Assembly (NCBI GenBank): GCA_030272585.1
Contig: BSYQ01000006.1
Span: 1,141,001 to 1,205,000 of the forward strand
Length of the DNA: 64,000 nucleotides
Reading direction: 5' to 3'
Origin: Bryopsis sp. KO-2023
Taxonomy: Eukaryota; Chlorophyta; Ulvophyceae; Bryopsidales; Bryopsidaceae
The translations under genes and the position numbers were made by a program. Under the pieces are notes generated by a model that saw only the letters and a list, made by a program, of their open reading frames with translations, was not told the origin of the DNA and made no database searches. Below are positions 63,001 to 64,000 of the stretch, one piece after another (within the stretch, counting starts at the first letter, position 1; the number at the start of each line of letters is the position of its first letter).

Positions 63001-64000
63001 GGTATGTCAAAAAGTTGTAGGGCACCCCCAAAGAATACACCTTCCTCCTATGAAAAAAAAAAACTGGGATGAAATTCATGAGTGAACGCACCTTAACCAC
63101 TGGTCATCCAAAAATTGTGTACATGCTTAGAAGGACCTCTAAGATTTGACAGGAGGGTTTGGGGCATCCAATGGGTTTTAATAATTTTAGGACAGGGTTT
63201 TGACAGCAGGTGGTTTTTTTCCTCATCAAAACGAGAAAGTGGGCGGATCACGTTAGTCATTGGGGGATCATGTTGCTTGTTCTAGGTGATGAACAAAGGT
63301 CAAAAAAATTTCATCTGCAGAATAGGTTGTAGTGTAGATTCAGGCATGATTAAAGCAAAAGCCAGGCAGAGTTGTCAACAAATTCGGCAGGTGTGCATTA
63401 CCGCTTTTTGTCCCATTGCTTTGTTCCTGTTGAATTTTGATCCAGAGATTTTGACACTTCTGAGGAAAGAGCCAAAGATCGCCCCCCCTCCTCCTGCCTT
63501 CCCTCCACTCCCCGCCACATTGTTTGAAAATGTGACATTGTCGAGCGTGATGGACGTTCCATTACCAAAAAGTGACATTGCACCCCCAAAGTAGGCATCG
63601 CTGAAACTATTCCCTTCAGCTGAGTTTCTTTCGAAAGTCGTTCCCCTGACTTCAAGGTTTGTGGGACCTGATTCCAATGCCTGGACTCATGCAAATAAAC
63701 AGGAAAATCCAAAAAACACATGACTAGTGAGGAGATGCAAACATTTGTATATAACGAGAAAGAATTTGTCCAACACTGAATTCAATGATACGAGAAGAAT
63801 TTGCTGTTCGTTTAACTAGATACTTTCCTACTGATTTCCTTTCTTTGGTGGAGTATTTGAGGGAAACTATGAAGAGTTTCATTTTGCACAGCCAATCGTT
63901 ATTGGAAAGACTGCCCAACCAAGGAACAGTCAACTGTTTGAGAACACTGTCAAGCTTTTTTTTTTCTTTCTAGGAATAGCAATGTTAAATCTCACCTCCA
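57057..64000 (-). pseudogene. Surface protein (Pmp beta-helix plus membrane domain), inverted copy 2, probably decaying; 5' end beyond window
   Basis: Counterparts of copy 1 exons 5-17 lie on the minus strand at 63402-63680, 62922-63047, 62397-62663, 61971-62093, 61642-61812, 61342-61500, 61094-61252, 60126-60961, 59036-59979, 58597-58952, 58417-58507, 58035-58281 and 57057-57831. Exon 4 begins at 63996. Most exons have the same length as copy 1, and intron sequence is also similar, so the duplication is recent. Three lesions are seen. The 5' part of exon 12 is inverted. Exon 14 has two extra bases (CATATGGG against CATGGG) that shift the frame before the membrane spans. The exon 10 acceptor AG is AC, though an in-frame AG lies 6 nt downstream. 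A minor functional product cannot be excluded. Confidence 0.8.
60813..60961 (+). other. 149-bp microinversion inside copy 2
   Basis: This segment reads in the plus direction as copy 1 exon 12 positions 21030-21178 (it contains ACTTCACCGGCAACAGGGCT), while all surrounding exons read on the minus strand. Flanks on both sides align with copy 1 without loss. Confidence 0.9.

Overview
This is nuclear DNA of a eukaryotic microbe, probably a unicellular alga or other protist. The evidence is genes with many short GT-AG introns with T-rich acceptors, secreted and polytopic membrane proteins, single-copy housekeeping genes (gamma-tubulin, an RBM19/Mrd1-type rRNA-processing protein), and LINE, LTR and DNA transposons. 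Nothing seen fixes the lineage. Exon boundaries were derived by hand from splice signals, reading-frame phase and paralogue comparison.

Layout. 1-6.4 kb: three tandem minus-strand genes (the first cut by the window edge) for small secreted ten-cysteine proteins with the same six-exon plan. 6.4-14.8 kb: gene-poor, with a four-exon plus-strand gene resembling the XPF-like/HhH family (SPO16-like, tentative) and a doubtful basic coiled-coil gene. 14.8-24.9 kb: an O-methyltransferase (minus) divergent from a 17-exon gene (plus) for a large surface protein, with a Pmp-type beta-helix ectodomain, a cysteine-rich stalk and a polytopic membrane domain. A deleted O-methyltransferase fragment lies just beyond it.

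26.6-38.5 kb: a three-level transposon nest. The outer layer looks like a CACTA-type DNA element (CACTC ends, 3-bp ACA duplication, subterminal TACCC/GGGTA repeats). A LINE with a 14-bp target duplication sits in it, and a Ty3/gypsy-order LTR element with indistinguishable LTRs and a 4-bp duplication sits inside the LINE endonuclease. The LTR element has a textbook -1 frameshift signal and a 2A-like peptide near the start of gag.

39.1-52.4 kb: gamma-tubulin (plus), a YdjM-like membrane hydrolase (minus), an RBM19/Mrd1-like five-RRM protein (minus), and a small secreted proline/glycine-rich protein (plus) with an 8-nt microexon. 52.4-57.0 kb: no confident gene. 57.1-64.0 kb: a second, inverted copy of the surface-protein gene, running off the right edge. 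It carries a ~149-bp microinversion, a 2-bp frameshift and a lost splice acceptor, so it is probably decaying.

The genes do not form one pathway. The housekeeping genes are independent. The secreted and surface families are expanded locally by tandem and inverted duplication, and the middle is occupied by nested transposons.
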